The position numbers and the translations under genes were made by a program. 41,416 bases of DNA from the NCBI GenBank assembly GCA_900757415.1, contig CAAENU010000200.1, forward strand, positions 1 to 41,416. The letters are read 5' to 3'. The stretch comes from an uncultured Oscillospiraceae bacterium (GTDB taxonomy: Bacteria; Bacillota; Clostridia; Oscillospirales; Oscillospiraceae). Of this stretch, positions 38,142 to 41,416 are shown one piece after another (within the stretch, counting starts at the first letter, position 1; the number at the start of each line of letters is the position of its first letter). The notes under the pieces were generated by a model. It ran no database searches, was not told the origin of the DNA, and worked only from the letters and a program-made list of their open reading frames with translations.

Positions 38142-38602
38142 TTTCGCGCCCCGGAGCGAAGATATGTTTCGTGGCTCCGGCCACGAGGTACTTTTGGCCG
38201 TTGTCCCAAAAGTACCCAAAAGGACAACCAGAAACCCAGGTTTCTGGACTTCCTGCACGCTGTTCCACCCTCAAATTTGATACCATATACCACGCGTTTG
38301 CAGAACACGGTCGTTATCGTTGCGTATGACGCATCGACTTTCCTCTTGCGCCGCTGCCGCTCGTGTTATCAACGGTAGAACTAAAAACGTTGTTCGGCGT
38401 AGGCATCAGCGGCAGCGGCGCAGAAGCAGAGACGATCCTTTTAACGAATCCAAAAAGAAAATCTTATGTAAACGTGCGGTAAAAGTTAACATATTTGCAC
38501 TGCGTATAGCGCGCCCGGAAGTGAAGGAACCGAAGGTTCCTTCCGGTGTTTTTGCCTACTTTTGTCACTGTTGACAAAAGTAGGTCGCTCCGGAGAGCGA
38601 AA
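38142..38602. mobile_element. MITE-like element with 18-bp terminal inverted repeats
   Basis: A 461-bp gene-free insert between nrnA and truB. TTTCGCGCCCCGGAGCGA (38142-38159) recurs inverted at 38585-38602 with 16 of 18 identical. Inside each end is a TACTTTTG hairpin: GGTACTTTTGG/CCAAAAGTACC (38187-38216) on the left and CCTACTTTTGTC/GACAAAAGTAGG (38555-38584) on the right, each followed inward by CAAAA. Further perfect stems: TCGTGGC-TCCG-GCCACGA (38169-38186), CCAGAAACC/GGTTTCTGG (38228-38247), AAGGAACC/GGTTCCTT (38524-38542), and GCGCCGCTGCCGCT (38348-38361) inverted at 38408-38421. It is more AT-rich than the genes around it. No transposase and no clear target duplication. It could instead encode a structured RNA. 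Confidence 0.65.
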
Positions 38603-38635
38603 CTCTCCCTTTAATAACAACCGAAAGGAGACACC

Positions 38636-39505
38636 ATGGCCAACGGAATCATCATCATTGACAAACCCGCGGACTGGACAAGCATGGACGTGTGCGCCAA
38701 GCTGCGGGGAATTCTGAAAACCAGAAAGGTGGGACACGCCGGGACGCTGGACCCCATGGCCACCGGCGTGCTGCCGGTGTTTGTGGGACAGGCCACCCGC
38801 GGCGTCTCCTTTGCCGAAAGCGGTGAGAAGGAATATGTCGCCGTGCTGCGTCTGGGTCTTGTCACCGATACGCAGGATATCTCCGGCCGGGTGCTGGAGG
38901 AGCGGCATCCCGCCGTCACGGCGGAAGAGCTGGCGGCGGTGCTGCCCCGGTTTACCGGAGATATCGAGCAGATCCCGCCCATGTATTCCGCCATCAAAAT
39001 CAACGGGCAGAAGCTGTACGATCTGGCCCGACAGGGCCGGGAGGTGGAGCGGACGCCCCGCGCCGTGACCATCCATGAGCTGGAGCTGCTGGAGCAGCTC
39101 TCCTCCGGCGACTACCGGCTGCGGGTCCGCTGCTCAAAGGGTACCTACATCCGCACGTTGTGCCACGATATCGGCCAGGCGCTTGGCTGCGGCGGCTGCA
39201 TGGCTGCCCTGCGGCGCACCATGGCGGCAGGCTATACGCTTGCTGAAAGCCACACCATTGACGAGGTACAATCACAGGGCGAAAGCCTGCTGCGGCCGGT
39301 GGATACCCTGTTTCGCCAATACCCTGCCTTTCACATCAGCCATTCCCGGGTGGAGCAGCTGTGCCGCAACGGCAATCCTTTTACCGTGAAAGCGCCGCAG
39401 GCGGACGGCCTTTACCGGGTCTACGGCATGGAGGGAGATTTTCTGTGCCTGAGCCGGCTGGAAAACGGGCAAATGACGTCCGTTAAGAATTTTTTTGGAG
39501 CGTAA
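38636..39505 (+). CDS. truB: tRNA pseudouridine synthase B
   Basis: A 289-residue TruB, which makes pseudouridine 55 in the T-arm of tRNA. ANGIIIIDKPADWTS, GHAGTLDPMATGVLPV (catalytic Asp in LDP), PPMYSAIKINGQKLYDLAR in parts and RCSKGTYIRTLCHDIG in parts are the conserved blocks. The C-terminal PUA-like part ends at SVKNFFGA. AAAGGAGA precedes the ATG. It lies 34 bp after the right end of the inverted-repeat element, which therefore separates truB from nrnA; ribF follows after 3 bp. Confidence 0.96.
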   Translation: MANGIIIIDKPADWTSMDVCAKLRGILKTRKVGHAGTLDPMATGVLPVFVGQATRGVSFAESGEKEYVAVLRLGLVTDTQDISGRVLEERHPAVTAEELAAVLPRFTGDIEQIPPMYSAIKINGQKLYDLARQGREVERTPRAVTIHELELLEQLSSGDYRLRVRCSKGTYIRTLCHDIGQALGCGGCMAALRRTMAAGYTLAESHTIDEVQSQGESLLRPVDTLFRQYPAFHISHSRVEQLCRNGNPFTVKAPQADGLYRVYGMEGDFLCLSRLENGQMTSVKNFFGA

Positions 39506-39508
39506 ACT

Positions 39509-40414
39509 ATGAAGTCTACTGTCATCGCACTGGGATTTTTTGACGGCGTACACCGGGGCCACGGGGCGTTGCTGCGCCGCACCGCAGAGGTGGCCTGCCG
39601 CCTTGACGCCACTCCCGCCGCCTTTACCTTTGACCGCCCCCCCAAGGAGGTGGTCACAGGGACGCCGGTGCCTCTGATCAACTCCCCGCAGGAGCGGCAG
39701 GAGCTGATGGAGCGGCTGTATGGCATCCGGCAGGTGATCATGGCTCCCTTTGACCACGCCATGATGACCATGCCATGGCAGGATTTTATCACCGAGCTGC
39801 TGGTCAAGCGCTATAGCGCGGTACATCTGGTGGCGGGACACGACTATCACTTTGGGTATAAAAACGCGGGAAATCCCCAGCTTTTGCAGGAAAAATGCCG
39901 TCAGCTGGGGTTAGGCTGCGACATCATCCCCAAGGTGGAATATGACGGTGTCACCGTCAGCTCCACCTATATCCGCCAGCTGGTAAAGGCGGGGCAGCTG
40001 GAGCGTGCCGCCGAATTTCTGGGCCACCGACACTGCCTCAGCCAGACGGTGAGCCACGGGTTCCGCTTTGGCCGCACCATCGGCATCCCCACCATCAATT
40101 TCACGGTGCCTGATCATGTGCTGGTTCCGGAAAGAGGCGTCTATATCACCCGCGTGTACCTGCCGGACGGCAGCAGCTACGCCGGCGTGACCAACGTGGG
40201 TACCCGCCCCACCGTAAGCGACGGCGCGGATGTGTCCATTGAAACATTTCTGCTGGACTTTGACGGGGATCTGTACGGCAAGCGGATCCGGCTGGAGTTC
40301 TGCCGCCGTCTGCGGGAAGAGCGGAAATTTGAAACGGCGCAGGCGCTGAAAGCGGAAGTGGAAAAAAACGTGGCGCAGGCCCGTGCCTATTTCCGAGAAA
40401 CGGGAGAAGCGTAA
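39509..40414 (+). CDS. ribF: Bifunctional riboflavin kinase / FAD synthetase
   Basis: A 301-residue RibF that makes FMN and then FAD. The N-terminal nucleotidyltransferase domain has ALGFFDGVHRGH (GFFDGVHxGH motif), HLVAGHDYHFG and the VSSTYIRQLVKAG motif, a variant of the ISSTxIR signature. The C-terminal flavokinase domain has GRTIGIPTINF, RGVYITRVYL, GVTNVGTRPTV and IETFLLDFDGDLYGKRIRLEF in parts. Both domains look complete. It starts 3 bp after truB, and a large terminator follows. Confidence 0.96.
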   Translation: MKSTVIALGFFDGVHRGHGALLRRTAEVACRLDATPAAFTFDRPPKEVVTGTPVPLINSPQERQELMERLYGIRQVIMAPFDHAMMTMPWQDFITELLVKRYSAVHLVAGHDYHFGYKNAGNPQLLQEKCRQLGLGCDIIPKVEYDGVTVSSTYIRQLVKAGQLERAAEFLGHRHCLSQTVSHGFRFGRTIGIPTINFTVPDHVLVPERGVYITRVYLPDGSSYAGVTNVGTRPTVSDGADVSIETFLLDFDGDLYGKRIRLEFCRRLREERKFETAQALKAEVEKNVAQARAYFRETGEA

Positions 40415-40420
40415 ATACTG

Positions 40421-40465
40421 CCATCGGTCGTCGGGCGTGCTGCCCGTGTCGACCGATGGTATTTT
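40421..40465 (+). terminator. Intrinsic terminator of the translation operon
   Basis: Arms CCATCGGTCG (40421-40430) and CGACCGATGG (40450-40459) with an inner CGGGC/GCCCG stem, followed by TATTTTTA. It ends the rimP-to-ribF operon 6 bp after the ribF stop codon. Confidence 0.9.
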
Positions 40466-40503
40466 TATGTGAGGTTTTTCCACAGAGAACAGGAGCCTTT
40501 CAT

Positions 40504-40539
40504 TTCCCGACGAAATATGCGCGCCGTTTCCCGTACAAT
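40504..40539 (+). promoter_or_regulatory. Candidate Spo0A-controlled promoter of the membrane gene
   Basis: TACAAT (40534-40539) is a good -10 box without a matching -35. About 20 bp upstream TTCCCGACGAA (40504-40514) agrees with the Spo0A box (TTTTCGACAAA in this direction) at 8 of 11 positions. This layout fits sigma-A promoters activated by Spo0A, as for spoIIE in Bacillus. The match is suggestive only. Confidence 0.4.
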
Positions 40540-40587
40540 AGGGCGTATCAAACCGCCCTGTACGCAGGGCATGGGGAGCGTGAACGA

Positions 40588-41416
40588 ATGAAACGGCCAT
40601 CCGCAGGGGGAAAAGGCAACCCGTGGCGATGCTTTGCACGGTGGGGCGTGGGCACATTTTTGCTCAGCGCGGCCCACACCGCCGGACTGTACGGCCCATG
40701 GGGCGTGGCAGCCGTGGCCGCCGCAGGCGGCCGGGTGCAGGGCGCTTGGGCGCTGCTGGGCGCTGTGGCCGGTGCGCTGGTATTCTTCAATTTTCAAACA
40801 GGACTGCGCTTTGCCGCCTCCGCCGTGTTGGCCTTTGCGGTCAATCTGGCCTTTTGCGACACGGCGCTGTACAAGCGGCGGGAATATACGCCGCTGCTGG
40901 CGGCGGTCAGCCTTTTTGCGGTGCAGACCGTTTATCTGGCGGGCCGCACCGCCGGGGAATGGGCGCTGTGCGCCCTGTCCGCCGCCATTGCCGCCGCGGC
41001 GGCGTGGGCCATCGGCCATCAGAAGCGGGACGTGCGGAGACTTGCCGCTTTATCCGCAGCGGCAGCAGCGCTGAGCAGCGTATATCTGGCAGGATTTTCC
41101 CCCGGCGGCGTTGTGGCGGCGTGGCTGGCGCTCTTATGCGGCGTATCGGCATCCCCCGCAGCGGCGGCGGCGCTGGGCACCGGGGTAGGCCTGTGCGCCG
41201 ATCTGGCCCGCCCGTCCCCGGCGCTGCTGGCATCGGCGGTATGCGGCGGCGGCGCACTGGCCGCCTCGCTGCTGCGGCGCGCACGCCGTCCGGTGCACGC
41301 CGCAGCATTTACGCTGACAGGGATGCTGGCGGCGCTGGCGCTGGATGTTGACCGGCCATGGATGACGCTGTATGAAACGGCGGCGGGAGCGGCAGCCTAT
41401 CTGCTGGTGCGGCGGG
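40588..41416 (+). CDS. spoIIE: Multi-pass membrane protein, probable N-terminal part of SpoIIE
   Basis: 276 codons open to the right edge. After a basic N-terminus (MKRPSAGGKGNPWRCFARW) come at least eight hydrophobic Ala/Leu/Val-rich helices. The early block GLYGPWGVAAVAAAGG, then WALLGAVAGALVF and LRFAASAVLAFAVN resembles the membrane domain of SpoIIE (place of the A-P-x-G-V-A and A-L-L-G-x-x-x-G patterns), where about ten helices precede the phosphatase domain. SpoIIE dephosphorylates SpoIIAA to switch on sigma-F in the forespore. The phosphatase domain lies beyond the window, so another membrane protein is possible. GGGGAG lies 10 bases before the ATG. Confidence 0.6.
   Translation, partial: MKRPSAGGKGNPWRCFARWGVGTFLLSAAHTAGLYGPWGVAAVAAAGGRVQGAWALLGAVAGALVFFNFQTGLRFAASAVLAFAVNLAFCDTALYKRREYTPLLAAVSLFAVQTVYLAGRTAGEWALCALSAAIAAAAAWAIGHQKRDVRRLAALSAAAAALSSVYLAGFSPGGVVAAWLALLCGVSASPAAAAALGTGVGLCADLARPSPALLASAVCGGGALAASLLRRARRPVHAAAFTLTGMLAALALDVDRPWMTLYETAAGAAAYLLVRR

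Noticed and set aside
40623..41351. A 242-codon open frame on the plus strand at the right edge
   Set aside because: It is Arg/Gly-rich without domains; the other frame from 40588 is open to the edge, is strongly hydrophobic with regular membrane helices and has SpoIIE-like segments.

Overview
The window reads as chromosomal DNA of a GC-rich (about 60%) member of the Clostridia, most likely Oscillospiraceae (Flavonifractor, Oscillibacter or Lawsonibacter-like). Supporting signs are the rimP-nusA-rnpM-L7Ae-infB-rbfA-nrnA-truB-ribF order, a probable spoIIE start at the right edge with a Spo0A-box-like site, sigma-A promoters with AGGAGG ribosome sites, many ATGA gene overlaps, and dockerin, InlB-like and collagen-like surface proteins typical of gut Firmicutes. 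No tRNA, rRNA, CRISPR array, transposase or phage gene is seen. The species call is inference.

Left part (1-12.6 kb): the 5' end of a sodium:neurotransmitter symporter gene (minus); a zinc operon with a Fur-family regulator (probably Zur) and znuA-znuC-znuB behind a palindromic operator; an EamA transporter; a minus-strand operon of DUF4340 lipoprotein, response regulator, histidine kinase and D-aminoacylase-type amidohydrolase; a minus-strand pair of Sfp-type phosphopantetheinyl transferase and ROK sugar kinase; then a GNAT-like protein and truA (plus).

Centre (12.6-29.2 kb, the accessory part): a two-gene operon encodes a secreted dockerin protein (hydrolase-like domain, ricin-like lectin, InlB-like repeats) and, 15 bp downstream, a membrane-anchored cohesin protein with a long cytoplasmic tail. 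A collagen-like surface protein is transcribed divergently from it. This looks like a one-cohesin/one-dockerin surface attachment system rather than a cellulosome, and is the most interesting locus here. Next come an NMT1/SsuA-type ABC importer (minus), ridA (plus), a ROK-like protein (minus), a PAP2 phosphatase (plus) and a four-gene set of DUF4358 lipoprotein, DHHW protein, MBOAT acyltransferase and second DHHW protein, probably for O-acylation of a surface polymer.

Right part (29.2-41.4 kb): dCMP deaminase, L-cysteine desulfidase and the large translation/ribosome-maturation operon starting at rimP behind an attenuator-like leader. The operon is interrupted by two hairpin-rich noncoding segments: a 260-bp one between infB and rbfA, and a 461-bp one between nrnA and truB that has 18-bp terminal inverted repeats and looks like a MITE. 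The window ends inside a multi-pass membrane protein that is probably SpoIIE.
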